Of a DNA stretch of 64,000 bases, positions 25,690 through 35,001 are shown one piece after another. A model generated the notes under the pieces. It was not told where the DNA came from, did no database searches, and saw nothing but the letters and a program-made list of their open reading frames with translations. Every line of letters starts with the position of its first letter. Position 1 is the stretch's first letter. Made by a program: the position numbers and the translations under genes. The stretch lies in NCBI GenBank assembly GCA_947561585.1, contig CANNZV010000334.1:1-64000 (forward strand), written 5' to 3'. This DNA is from Caprella mutica. Its lineage: Eukaryota; Arthropoda; Malacostraca; Amphipoda; Caprellidae.

Positions 25690-26520
25690 GTGGGCCTCGT
25701 TTGAAAATGATGAAACAACAATGTTTCAACGTTGGGTAGCAACGTTGTATTAACCTTGTCAAATTATGTCTATCCTACGTCGCAGTCGAACGTTGGCACT
25801 ATGTTGTTTCAACATTGTAACAGTGTCGTTTGGAAATGACGAAACAACATTGTTTCAACGTTGAATTAACAACGTAGTTTTAACCTTGTGTTTTAATGTC
25901 TAAACAAAGTCGTAATCGAACATTGGCACGATGTTGTTTCGTCATTGTATCAACATTGTACAGATGTCGGAACCCAAACATAAGTTTGGCAACCAACGTA
26001 GTTCGAATGTTGTCTTTCGACGTCGTATTTTTTTCCAAAAACCGACAATCAGACAACGTTGAAAACTGATGTTGTACCAACGTTCATACAACCAATAAAC
26101 GATGCTCAGCCAACATCGTGACGACGTTGTTTTGTCATTGTATCAACATTGTACAGATGTCGGAAAACAAACATAAGGTTGGCAACCAACGTTGTTCGAA
26201 TGTTGTCTTTCGACGTCGTATTTTTTTCCAAAAACCGACAATCAGACAACGTTGAAAACTGATGTTGTACCAACGTTCAGACAACCAAGAAACGATGCTC
26301 AGCCAACATCGTGACGACGTTGTTTTGTCATTGTATCAACATTGTACAGATGTCGGAAAACAAACATAAGGTTGGCAACCAACGTTGTTCGAATGTTGTC
26401 TTTCGACGTCGTATTTTTTTTCCAAAATCCGACAATCAGACAACGTTGAAAACTGATGTTGTACCAACGTTCAGACAACCAAGAAACGATGCTCAGCCAA
26501 CATCGTGACGACGTTGATTT
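25690..26520. repeat. Right-end satellite of the 13 kb element (130-bp and 193-bp units)
   Basis: Two units of about 130 bp (from 25690) lead into about three units of 193 bp; the marker CATTGTATCAACATTGTACA occurs at 25943, 26136 and 26329. All units are rich in CAACGTTG, ACGTCG and ACATCG-like motifs, like the left-end array. Confidence 0.85.
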
Positions 26521-26660
26521 GCTGCTTGGGTTTCCTCAAAATCAAACGATCGCACATTAGAGCAAATTTCCTGTAATTCACACTGACTAAGATTTTCCTC
26601 CATTTTATCACTCACTCACAGATAAACACAGCAACAACACTTCGAGTAGAAAGCTATCTC

Positions 26661-26700
26661 CAAACTGAATGATTTTTACAATTTTCTAAAGTCATTTATA
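26661..26700 (-). promoter_or_regulatory. Predicted promoter of the spliced Polinton gene
   Basis: On the minus strand a TATAAA box (complement of 26695-26700) is followed about 30 bases later by an initiator-like TTCAGTTTG (complement of 26661-26669). The ATG at 26603 lies about 60 bases further on. Confidence 0.5.
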
Positions 26701-26898
26701 CCCAACAGTGGATTAGGCTTGGGTATCCATGAGCTTTTACCCCCAACTGAGCTATTCTGTTACCTAAAATAATACCTCTCCTCACCAACGACATCTCACA
26801 TAAAAACTTCTTCAGGAAATATCTTGTTAACTTAAAATATTATAGTTACATTATACACCACATAATTGTGATTACATTTCCCTCAGAAAATTTCCCAC

Positions 26899-27497
26899 TT
26901 AATTTTTTTTTCTAGGAATCACCCCACCCCCTGTTATCACCTTTTTGTTTTGAATATATCCCTTATCTATAGGTATGATATCAAGTATTTCTTGTACACC
27001 AGGTAAAACTCTTGATCGCTTCACCAGTAAACTTCGTAACAAATCTCCAATTCTGAGAAAATTTGTGAAATCTTTATGTTTAATGAATCCATATTTCGAT
27101 ATTGTAATAAATGTTGTAATAATGATTTTCCCTCCTCACGATATTTATCAGGTAATGTATTAATTATTGTTGTTATATCTTCATCAGACACACCTTCACT
27201 CTCACCCTTGACAAATTGTATTCTATCATTTCTCGAATCTTGTACTATCTCGTTTCTCACACTTTGCACATCTCCATCCCCCACCGAATGCATTTTCTCA
27301 TATTTCTCAGGAGATACTTTCTCAATTTTCTTTTTCTGAGATAATAACTGCAATTTCAACTCGTTAGGTAAATGTTCATCTTTTACAATTTGTTTTTTTT
27401 CCAAATCACCTTCATCTTCTTCTTCAGATATTTTTTTTTCACATAATTTCATCATATTCTTATATTCCTGTGCATTAATTAGATAAAAGAATTTCAT
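26899..27497 (-). pseudogene. Small conserved Polinton-type protein, frameshifted
   Basis: It starts at ATG 27497, with a charged Glu/Lys-rich N-terminal half, then a short motif (TLPDKYREEGKSLLQHLLQY) that I associate with small proteins encoded by many invertebrate Polintons. The frame then changes near 27100: the original frame stops at 27021, while an adjacent frame stays open to a stop at 26899-26901. The gene therefore probably carries a single small indel. The start overlaps the end of the upstream gene (stop at 27475) by 23 bases. Role in the element is unknown; a structural or DNA-binding role is a guess. Confidence 0.55.
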
Positions 27498-27807
27498 TTT
27501 GTAATATTGGGAGCAATGTATTCAATATGTGCAACCCTTGCACCCCCACCCAGAGCTTTCGTTTTTCACTAGCCTTTATTGCACGAGATGATAATTTACG
27601 CAATATTTTGCTCACTCTTTTTAAAATAGTTTTAACACTATTTCTTATTTTCAAATTTCCATTCAAGATATTTATACAAGCTTCACTCAACAATTTTAAC
27701 TCATTCAATTTGATTGACTTTATATAACCAACTCGCTCTCTATTAGTTTTTGTTATCAATTTTTTCACAAGAGTTGAAAGTCTTTTTACTCCAATTTGTT
27801 TATCCAT
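27475..27807 (-). CDS. Small conserved Polinton virion-type protein (110 aa)
   Basis: Begins MDKQIGVKRL. It is basic and helical with a middle motif of the kind seen in many Polintons (EACINILNGN, then RVSKILRKLSS and KRKLWV), ending in a hydrophobic stretch (HILNTLLPIL). The frame is intact, and its 3' end overlaps the next gene. Comparable small proteins in Polintons and adintoviruses have been likened to minor adenovirus core or cement proteins; I can only say the pattern fits that set. Confidence 0.6.
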   Translation of the reverse strand: MDKQIGVKRLSTLVKKLITKTNRERVGYIKSIKLNELKLLSEACINILNGNLKIRNSVKTILKRVSKILRKLSSRAIKASEKRKLWVGVQGLHILNTLLPILQNEILLSN

Positions 27808-27943
27808 CGGTTTTTTGAAAAAGGATAGTCTACATACCTTATAAGGTATCTTTTAATTCCACGTTTTTTATGTGTTTTAACAATTTCGATTCTATATATT
27901 CCTGTATTCTCAACGGGAATTAATTCTGATTTATAGAATCTCC

Positions 27944-28863
27944 CTAGAATCTCCCCTCTATTCTCTTATTTTCCAAATCAACCAGTGAGTAAGTAATAGG
28001 ATGAGTTTCATTTACACCATCTATTTTAAATATCTCTTTAGTGCTGAGAAAACTTTCCTTGAAAAACTTGTGTTGGGTGGTCCCTGCTGCCACTAAACGA
28101 ACATGTGTGCCCACACTTAACGTGTTATATAATGAATCATAATTTATTTTGCTTCGATTCTTATATATACCTTCAAATGCACTTACTATTTCACTCCACT
28201 CAGTGGTTAAATGAACATCAGTAGGGGTTTTATAATCCAACCCCCTATGCTTAGAATGGTTATATGTATCCACTAAAATAGGTAGCACGTCAATGTATCT
28301 TTCAGTATTAAATTCTGTAATATATCGCATTATTTTCATCTTCAAAGTTCTTATCACCCTTTCAGCAAGTGAAACCTTGATCTCTCGGTTGAAAGTGTTA
28401 TATCGACATACTTTATTTTTATTTAATAATTCATTAATTGCATTCGATTTAAACTCTATTCCTTCATCTGTGAGCATTTTTGAATATTTATATATTGAAT
28501 TTGAAAAAAATGCCTCATTTTAGGTACTATATCTTTACTTTTCAATGATTTTACCATATAAACTGATAAATATCTACTAAATATATCAATGAAAATCAGC
28601 ATATACCCACAATCATCATTTTGTTTTTCATATCTCCTCAAATACTCTATATCAGAACAAACAATTTTTCCAGGCCCAGAAGCGATGAATGGACGTCTTT
28701 TAAATTTTTTTCTTGTTATTTTATGAAGTGTGTATGAATCTTTAGAATTCAAATACTTTACAGGATCTTCAATCCCTGCTTGTTTTAATTTTGAGGTAGA
28801 TCCCAACCCAGCAGGATGAGACAAATCTCTATAAATGTTTTCAGGGTTTATATCTGTATACAT
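27944..28863 (-). pseudogene. Polinton integrase (retroviral-type DDE), frameshifted
   Basis: The N-terminal part (28863 to about 28500) has the Polinton-typical region with HPAGLGS, then SYTLHK and the first catalytic Asp in SDIEYL. The C-terminal part (to 27944) has the second Asp in TDEGIEF, the Glu in AERVIRTLK, a YNHSKHRGL motif and a small C-terminal beta domain. The two parts are in different frames; the change falls at or near a run of seven A (plus strand 28504-28510), so slippage in that run is the likely cause. The start overlaps the ATPase 3' end by 16 bp. The enzyme would insert the element and make the 6-bp duplications. This copy cannot encode it in one piece. Confidence 0.85.
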
Positions 28864-31042
28864 GTCTCTAAACTTTCACCAAAAATGTTTGTTCGGATAA
28901 GTAATTTTGAATCTGGATCTTTGGTAAAATCTATCAATAAATAACGATATTTTTCTTTCAATACAATCAACTTATACAACTTTAAAAACATATCTCGTTT
29001 TTCCTGTGGTAGAAAAGTGGTTGAAAAGTGAACCACCTGTCTACTATCCCCCATTCGCAAGAGAACTAAACTGCGTCCATCGCTTTATTGCAGATCACTA
29101 TTTTGTGCATTATTTTAATAATATTGATCGTACAGTAGTGAAACTTTGGTCACTGGAAGATTGCTTCTATGTTAGTATCTTGCTGAAATATTTTTTGAAT
29201 CCATGAGAAAATTGGAAAGTTATGAACGTTCATGTATTTTGAAGGCATTTTAACTGTCCATCGCTTTATTGCAGCTCTGTGAAAAGGCCAAAAAATGGGC
29301 GATTAACTTCTACCGAGAGGGTAAAAATTGTAACAGGTCCTGCAGAAGGGATGACTCTTCTATATTTAGCATTGAAACATTGTTTCTGTTGTGGAAGATC
29401 CCGACAACAACCCAATTAAGGAGAGAAGAGGGTACGAGGAGAAGATTTTTTCCCTCGAAATAAGCGAAAACTACCCAGGCAGGTTATAAGGCAGCCAAAT
29501 ACACTAGTGCCTCCATTTTCGACAAGGCTGTCATTGGTTATTCGTCCAAACAGTGTATTAAATGAGACGACAAGGAACGTGGAGCCCATTTCCAGGCCTC
29601 CTATGGACAAGACCCAAAAGGATAATGGCATTAGATGTACACAGAATTACATGAAAACAAACTTCCTAGTTGTTCTTTAAACAGATGAGGAAAAAGCCAC
29701 TCTTGATTGTCTGGATGGATGGGTTAAAGTTTGGATACTACTGGAGCTGTTTCTCCACACTGGTTTCGTCTTCAATAAGTAGGCTGTGGCTTCATGTTTT
29801 AAGCGGGCATCATTGGTGAAACGTTAATTGGCCCTTTCCGAGTACCAGAGGGTGTAAACCTAACAATCCAATCCTACATTGCCTCTTTTGTTGAGTACTT
29901 GTTCCCTTGGCCTAATAGTTTGCAATTATCTCGTTGGCAAAAGATGATTTTCTTGCATTACTTCGCACAATTTTATGCTTGAAGAGTTACAACTTCTTTC
30001 CTCATATCTCTGGGCATCAAGTGAGAGACTATCATGACTTGATTGCCTTGTTCTCTGGTCTTAAGCCCCATTGAGCATTTCTGACCTTTTCATTTGGGAC
30101 ATTACATCAGGAGTGTTTTGACGTAAGACCAATGACAGCCTTGTCAAAAATGGAGGCACTAGTTTCATTTAGCTGCCTTATGACCTGCCTGCGTATTTTT
30201 CTCATATTTCGAGGGGAAATTATTTTTCTCGTACCCTCATCTCTCCTTGGGTTTGTGTCGGGATTTTCCACAAAAGACACTATTGTTTTCTTAACTCTTC
30301 CAAGTTATAAAGCTAAATATAGAACAGTCCTCCCTTCTGCAGGACCTGCTACAATTTTTACCCTCTCGGTAGAAGTTAATCGCCCATTTTTTGGCCTTTT
30401 CACAGAGCTGCAATAAAGCGATGGACAGTTAAAATGCCTTCAAAATACATAAACGTTCATAACTTTCCAATTTTCGCATGGATTCAAAAAATATTTCAGC
30501 AAGATACTAACATAGAAGCAATCTTCCAGTGACCAAAGTTTCACTACTGTACGATCAATATTATTAAAATAATGCACAAAATAGTGATCTGCAATAAAGC
30601 GATGGACGCAGTTTATATGAGTTGAATTTAATGAAATGCAACGGAATTCTTTGCTCGGAAGAAAAATATTTTGCGTTAAAAGTATAGCTGAAACCTTCTT
30701 ATGCCTTCCTTTAACGAACACTTCAGCTGCAAGTTTTAATTTCTTTATATCATAGATGATATCATCATAAATTATCAATATCGGTGATAATCCATCGTGA
30801 TCTAAATCAACATTAAATCCATCATCTCGAATAACACCTACATCTTCCATACACTCTAATTCAGAACCAACCACTATAATCTTATCAAATTTATGTTTGT
30901 AGAGTTGAATTTACTTCGATGTAAAATAACTCTTTCCACTACCTGAAAACCCACCAATTAAAACCCTAGCGCATTGATTAAAAATATCAACTTCACCAGA
31001 CTGGATCTTCTCCATTACTACACTAGTGATAACAACACCCAT
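28848..31042 (-). pseudogene. Polinton A32-like packaging ATPase, broken by a stop and a Tc1 insertion
   Basis: It starts at ATG 31042. The Walker A motif (GGFSGSGKS) lies at about residues 33-41 and is followed at once by an in-frame TAA (30911-30913). The same frame continues through the Walker B-like ILIIYDD and the downstream SAILLTQN motif, until it meets a Tc1-like element (29069-30613). The C-terminal part resumes at 29066 and ends at 28848 (KYRYLLIDFT, then LLIRTNIF). FtsK/HerA-type ATPases of this group are thought to package the genome into the capsid. The frames on either side of the insertion agree when the element and one TA are discounted, so the insertion and the nonsense codon are the only visible lesions. 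Confidence 0.85.
29069..30613 (+). mobile_element. Degenerate Tc1/mariner element with foldback-like arms
   Basis: Ends AACTGCGTCCATCGC, flanked by TA (29067-29068 and 30614-30615). The left about 490 bp is an inverted copy of the right about 490 bp, nearly identical over the outer 275 bp. The plus-strand interior still reads as a decayed Tc1 transposase: a TDE-K-LD-DGW-like segment near 29680-29740, an IGPFRVPEGVNL stretch near 29830, a MIFLHYF segment (the degraded MIFMHDNAPSH-type motif) near 29940, and L-PIEHF near 30060. Many stops interrupt it. Confidence 0.75.
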
Positions 31043-31116
31043 CTATTTTATATGATAATGAAACATTACAATTAGAACATTACAATTTATTGAAAACTTA
31101 TTATTATTATACATAA

Positions 31117-31740
31117 TCAATCTCTATTAACTAACACTTCATCAACTTTGATATTCAACTCATCATGTAACTCCTTCATCCATGATATTTCTTTTCCTGT
31201 TTGAATGAGCTCAGAAGTGATAGACTCTATTTTTCCTTCAATCGTAGAGACCTGTGACTTGACTGTACTCAACTCATCTACACGTTCACGAAGATGAAAC
31301 AGATGCTCACATATTTTCTCAACTTGAATTGTAATGTTCTTTTCATTCCTTTTCATTGTCTCCTGAATTTTGTTAAATTTAATATTGAGCTCTGATTCAA
31401 TGTCACGAAAATCACGTTCAACGACTGCAATGGTTGCACGTTTATTAATCCCATTCTTCATATACTCTACTTCACCACTGAGTTTCTCTTCTAATTCCTG
31501 CAATCTTGAATATTCTATCTGAGATTGAGAAATCAACTGTCGAATATAATCAACTTCAATATTGATTTGATCAATAGCTTCATTCATCTTGATTTCAATC
31601 CCTTCATATTTATGTAGTGATTTATATCCATTACTCTTTTCAATTGTATCGATGAGTTTCTTAAGCACCTTAACACCAGTTAATAAAAAACTCTCCAACA
31701 CTTTAATAATACATTCATTTTCATTACTCTGAACATCCAT
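31117..31740 (-). CDS. Coiled-coil protein of the Polinton (207 aa), unknown function
   Basis: Starts at ATG 31740 (MDVQSNENECI). From about residue 35 to the end it is almost entirely heptad-like with Leu/Ile spacing and alternating Glu/Lys (for example LEEKLSGEVEYM and EKICEHLFHLRERVDEL). There is no membrane segment or known catalytic motif. It lies between protease and ATPase genes, in the virion gene cluster. A fibre, scaffold or tether role is possible, but the sequence only shows the coiled coil. The frame is intact. Confidence 0.6.
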   Translation of the reverse strand: MDVQSNENECIIKVLESFLLTGVKVLKKLIDTIEKSNGYKSLHKYEGIEIKMNEAIDQINIEVDYIRQLISQSQIEYSRLQELEEKLSGEVEYMKNGINKRATIAVVERDFRDIESELNIKFNKIQETMKRNEKNITIQVEKICEHLFHLRERVDELSTVKSQVSTIEGKIESITSELIQTGKEISWMKELHDELNIKVDEVLVNRD

Positions 31741-31788
31741 CCTTCAATGTATCTATTCAATGACTGATTGAATATTATTGAAGCAAAT

Positions 31789-32313
31789 CTATTTATTGCA
31801 TGTATTTGAACATGTACAGACAGTCAAACATTTTTTATTGTACATTAAGGATGGACAGAAACTTATCTCACATCTATCTACACCAATCTCTGCAAGAATT
31901 CTTTCAACTATTCTATCATTGCTTCTAAAATTGTCTGAAAAATGGGATAGTATTCTTTTCATACTATATTCTTTATTTAGATAGAATGCAAAATAAAGGC
32001 AATAAAGACCACACACTAGTGAATCATTTGATTGTAGCTGAGTTTTCACAAAACTTTTCACATTAAACCTCATGTAACATTTAAAAATATTTCCACCATA
32101 AAAAATAGTTTTTTTTGCATAACTATCAACAAATATTACATTATCATTAATATCAAAGTAAAACATCACCCAATGCCCCAAAATATTCGGGTTAGAAATA
32201 ACATTAACTATGTATATTCCTCTGTTTTTTATTCGCAAACTGTCGTTTGTGAATATTCCCTGAAATCTACCTCCAATTTTCAAAAATACGGATTCTAATT
32301 GTTTTGAATTCAT
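31789..32313 (-). CDS. Adenain-like cysteine protease (maturation protease)
   Basis: 174 residues from ATG 32313. Catalytic features in order: His in GHWVMFYF (about residue 47), Asp in IFVDSYA (about 63), Gln in KTQLQSND (about 92), and Cys in LVCGLYCLYF (about 100). This is the His-Asp-Gln-Cys arrangement of adenovirus-type (C5/Ulp1-like) proteases in Polintons, which are thought to cleave capsid proteins during maturation. The start overlaps the stop of the capsid gene by four bases (ATGA), suggesting a shared transcript. The C-terminus is Cys-rich (KKCLTVCTCSNTC), which is unusual. The frame is intact. Confidence 0.9.
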   Translation of the reverse strand: MNSKQLESVFLKIGGRFQGIFTNDSLRIKNRGIYIVNVISNPNILGHWVMFYFDINDNVIFVDSYAKKTIFYGGNIFKCYMRFNVKSFVKTQLQSNDSLVCGLYCLYFAFYLNKEYSMKRILSHFSDNFRSNDRIVERILAEIGVDRCEISFCPSLMYNKKCLTVCTCSNTCNK

Positions 32314-33635
32314 ATTAAATTATTGGTTCTAACTGATTTCCGTGAATCTATTTGTACGATACCATTAATTACACCCGCAACGAAAATAACCACATTCTCT
32401 GTAAGATTAACAGAAAGTTGTGCAGAGAGTCTCATATTACCTCTACGCTCTAACGAGAGAACCTCACTTGAATTAGTGGATCTTAAGTCGAATGCGAAAA
32501 TGCTTTTACCACTTTTGAAATTTTCATATGTCAACAAATGATCTTTTCCCATTAAATTCTCCAGGGTGTGATTGAAGAATCGCGCTGGTTGTGATGGAAT
32601 AGATCCCGTGATAGAACTTGTAACATTCCCGTCAACCTCCAATCGCAGGGAGTTTATGTTGCAATGATCAAAATACCCAGAATTCTTCTTTAAATTCCCA
32701 TTCAAGGCATCTTGAGACATCATGAATACAATAACTTGATGTGGTATAATACCATTAAAAATATTGTCTAACACGATATTACTGCTCCCCTGTGGTATAA
32801 TACTGTTCTTTATCACTGGACGTGAGTATAAATATTCCACAAAACTATTTTCCAAGGTTAAATTTTGTGAAAGGTTCATGAGAGCTGAAGGTTGTGGGAT
32901 TATCTTCTTCATCCATATTTTCGCCATAGTAATCTTATAATTGAAATTTTCATCAGTGTTTGTTCCCAAAACAACTGCATTGCTAGCAAGGTCAAATCTT
33001 ATCATCATATCAACACCATTAAGAAGGTAAAAACCAGAATCTGCTAATTCTATGTTCAATGGTGCTATTGTATGAATTCCTGTTACACAATCAGCTTGGA
33101 TGCTTTTTTCATCGTTTTTTAAAGAGGCGAGAGTGAAATTATTTGGGATATACGTATGTGGGATTTTGTTATCAAGAGCTTTATAATACATATTCCGACC
33201 AAGACTACTCATTTCATCCTTCGATAGACTTAAATGGTGTTTTACAACAGTCCACAACCCAAAGAATGCATTTGATTCATATTGAACACTATTCAAAAAA
33301 ATAGAACTCTTTGCTAATATTCGATGAGCGAATCCATCAACTAGAGTAACATTATCCGTAGCCTCTATTGCCGCCCCATCTGCTTTTGTAATCGAAACTT
33401 TCAATTCTATTGATAAAGTATCCAAATCAATAAATTCTTGATCACTACCATTAATATTGAATTCAATGTAATTATCTGTTATTGCTTCACTATTAATATT
33501 CACATTGGATGGTAAAATATCCCTTTCATATCGTGATGAAATACCAGCCTCTAACTTATATATTCTTTTATCATTTGGAAATAAATTCGAGATGGCATTG
33601 TGGTACCTCGTGGTTGGAACAGATACTGATCCCAT
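32310..33635 (-). CDS. Polinton major capsid protein (double jelly-roll, F54H12.2-like)
   Basis: 441 residues from ATG 33635. The N-terminal half has the family pattern: an EFNINGSDQEFIDLDTLSI stretch near residues 58-76, then KVSITKADG, then a segment on surface placement and chain position (HRILAKSSIFLNSVQYESN at about 102-122). The rest is beta-rich, with a PQPSALM turn and a final beta strand set. Proteins with this signature in nematode, arthropod and other genomes (annotated F54H12.2-like) are Polinton capsid proteins with the double jelly-roll fold. A TATA box sits upstream (33691-33703). The frame is intact; the length is within the short end of the family. Confidence 0.85.
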   Translation of the reverse strand: MGSVSVPTTRYHNAISNLFPNDKRIYKLEAGISSRYERDILPSNVNINSEAITDNYIEFNINGSDQEFIDLDTLSIELKVSITKADGAAIEATDNVTLVDGFAHRILAKSSIFLNSVQYESNAFFGLWTVVKHHLSLSKDEMSSLGRNMYYKALDNKIPHTYIPNNFTLASLKNDEKSIQADCVTGIHTIAPLNIELADSGFYLLNGVDMMIRFDLASNAVVLGTNTDENFNYKITMAKIWMKKIIPQPSALMNLSQNLTLENSFVEYLYSRPVIKNSIIPQGSSNIVLDNIFNGIIPHQVIVFMMSQDALNGNLKKNSGYFDHCNINSLRLEVDGNVTSSITGSIPSQPARFFNHTLENLMGKDHLLTYENFKSGKSIFAFDLRSTNSSEVLSLERRGNMRLSAQLSVNLTENVVIFVAGVINGIVQIDSRKSVRTNNLI

Positions 33636-33690
33636 GTCTTGACTTGTGTCCGTCTATTGTGATACTATGCTCAAATCAGATAGGGTGGGT

Positions 33691-33703
33691 ATTATATATA
33701 AAT
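33691..33703 (-). promoter_or_regulatory. TATA box before the capsid gene
   Basis: The complement reads TTTATATATAAT, about 55 bases before the capsid ATG, in the gap to the next gene. A similar TATATA motif precedes the small basic gene (about 34165-34195). Confidence 0.45.
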
Positions 33704-33718
33704 TAACTGCTAACATAT

Positions 33719-34141
33719 TCACAACTGGAACTTATTTGTATTGAAAATATCTTTTTTTCTTATACATTTTTTCTGGTTATTTTTCTTCTTTACAATTTGC
33801 TTCTTTGAACTAGTTTTTTTCTTCTTATTTCCCCCTCCTCTAGCTTTTTTAGCAACACGTCGTCCCATGTTAACTGCTGTCTCCAATCCTCGTTCTTTTA
33901 ACACACGTTTAATATTCCTTCCTTGACCAACATCATCAGCCACATTTTTTGCAAAATTACCAACTTCAGGGAGAATTACACTCTTGATAAATGGAAGTGC
34001 ATAACGAGCAAATCTTCCAACAAAAGATAATAATGACCCTCCTCTATTGTGGTAAACTCGGATATCAGATAACCCTCCACCCCTTTTAGAAAAAAGGGTG
34101 TTGGAATGTTGTACAGAGGGAGGGATATAAACCACTCGCAT
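33719..34141 (-). CDS. Small basic Polinton virion-type protein (140 aa)
   Basis: Starts at ATG 34141. The N-terminal third contains RGGGLSDIRVY, then a Gly-rich and hydrophobic patch (SLLSFVGRFARYALPFIKS) of a kind I associate with a small protein found next to the capsid gene in many Polintons. The C-terminal 50 residues are extremely basic (runs of Lys and KKK), fitting a DNA- or RNA-condensing or core protein role similar to adenovirus core peptides. The frame is intact. Position between capsid and penton genes supports a virion role, but function is inferred only. Confidence 0.65.
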   Translation of the reverse strand: MRVVYIPPSVQHSNTLFSKRGGGLSDIRVYHNRGGSLLSFVGRFARYALPFIKSVILPEVGNFAKNVADDVGQGRNIKRVLKERGLETAVNMGRRVAKKARGGGNKKKKTSSKKQIVKKKNNQKKCIRKKDIFNTNKFQL

Positions 34142-34194
34142 GCTTGAACTTTTATAAATGAGCTAAATATATAATCGCACTAGTTTATATATAA

Positions 34195-35001
34195 TTATTT
34201 GAGTTTAAAATGTAAAACACACAAAACATCTACATCTTCATCAAACAGAATGTCATCCCCATTTTGATCTGTAATTTTTATCGAAATATCTTCTATTAAA
34301 GTATTCTTTACCCCTTTGTTATTAAGTTGCGGGACGAATTTCCCCCTTGCTATATTGGTTGGAATTACATCTATAATGTTGATTGATTTATCTCCTAAAT
34401 GTGATGGATGAACAATATCAGTATAAACAAAAAAACACTCTATTTTCCTTGGAATTTTGACTGGATTTATAATTAATGGGATAGTGGATTGTTCCGTACC
34501 TACGCCCAGGAACCTGGCCATATGCTCTGAGAACTCCCAAAACAACTCATATGACTCATCCACTATCGTATGGTCAAGTTTTCCCAATGTAATATAACAA
34601 TCATTTGTTTTAAATCTAAAAATTGGTTTTTGAGATCTTTTGGAAATATTTCTTATGATTAAGAAGGAAACAAAATCATTATTTAATTGCTGTATTGCTT
34701 TAAATATGGACTCTCCTGTAGTATTTACACTACACAGATATTTTGATGTATAGAGTTTTTCAACTAATCCTTTATCATTGAAGGTTTTAATGTGAATATT
34801 TATAAAGAAATTAGGATCATATTTTTTTATATAATGATAGTCGGGTGAGAATGCAATATTAGACAAAGCCACTACATAATCATCGTTCAAAAGTAAATTA
34901 GGTAATATTTTATTCGTGAATTGGGAAGCTTTATTATTTCTATAATAAATGTTTTTATTCTCTTTACTAGACAAATATATATTAAAGTCTTCACCCGCCA
35001 T
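34195..35001 (-). CDS. Polinton minor capsid (penton-like, single jelly-roll) protein
   Basis: 268 residues from ATG 35001 (MAGEDFNIYLSS). The N-terminus has the family pattern of an extended strand with KASQFTNKLP-like spacing followed by YVVALSNIAF. The C-terminal half has VYTDIVHPSHLGDKS and IIDVIP, then a final IKITDQNGDDILFDEDV...LHFK strand pair. These are hallmarks of the Polinton minor capsid protein, which forms the fivefold vertices. The frame is intact. The gene sits between the polymerase and capsid genes, with which it shares orientation. Confidence 0.85.
   Translation of the reverse strand: MAGEDFNIYLSSKENKNIYYRNNKASQFTNKILPNLLLNDDYVVALSNIAFSPDYHYIKKYDPNFFINIHIKTFNDKGLVEKLYTSKYLCSVNTTGESIFKAIQQLNNDFVSFLIIRNISKRSQKPIFRFKTNDCYITLGKLDHTIVDESYELFWEFSEHMARFLGVGTEQSTIPLIINPVKIPRKIECFFVYTDIVHPSHLGDKSINIIDVIPTNIARGKFVPQLNNKGVKNTLIEDISIKITDQNGDDILFDEDVDVLCVLHFKLK

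Larger units (their letters stand above)
13491..26530. mobile_element. 13 kb composite TIR element with satellite-filled ends
   Basis: Left end CCCAGGCAGCAAAACAAC, right end the complement of CCCAAGCAGCAAATCAAC, flanked by TT on both sides (13489-13490, 26531-26532). The insertion falls inside a coding exon whose frame matches across it, which fixes both borders. The left 2.2 kb is a 61-bp satellite and the right 0.9 kb contains 193-bp and about 130-bp tandem units, both rich in CAACGTTGT and ACATCG motifs. The middle holds a 2.4 kb element of a related type, other satellites and unclassified repeats. No transposase is recognisable. The 2-bp A/T duplication recalls ISL2EU-like elements, but that is a guess. 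Confidence 0.7.
12694..26603 (-). pseudogene. Spliced Polinton gene of unknown function, exon 1 split by a 13 kb insertion
   Basis: Predicted from splice signals. Exon 1 starts at ATG 26603 and continues at 13490-13459 beyond the 13 kb insertion; it ends G|GTGAGT. Exon 2 is 13358-13221, preceded by a TATAG acceptor and ending CAG|GTGTGT. Exon 3 is 13082-12694 and ends in TGA. All junctions are phase 1. The two halves of exon 1 meet in frame if the insertion and one copy of its TT duplication are discounted. The product would be about 210 residues. Exon 2 contains LSAEEMGRVA, resembling exons before the polymerase at the other end of the Polinton. Exon 3 has a basic Pro-rich linker and a charged helical C-terminus (YLEDVIRRYAMQKC). 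No known domain. Confidence 0.6.

Noticed and set aside
27076..27339. Plus-strand ORF opposite the small Polinton gene
   Set aside because: Antisense shadow of the charged coding region on the minus strand. The same applies to 32323-32541, 33509-33706 and 36435-36680.
29269..29463. Plus-strand ORF in the Tc1 relic that could be a helix-turn-helix protein
   Set aside because: It lies in the arm of the decayed element, has no convincing HTH match, and its inverted copy is broken.
28848..31042. Two separate host genes in the ATPase region
   Set aside because: Walker A, Walker B and C-terminal motifs lie in one order and phase around a TA-flanked insertion, so this is one gene.
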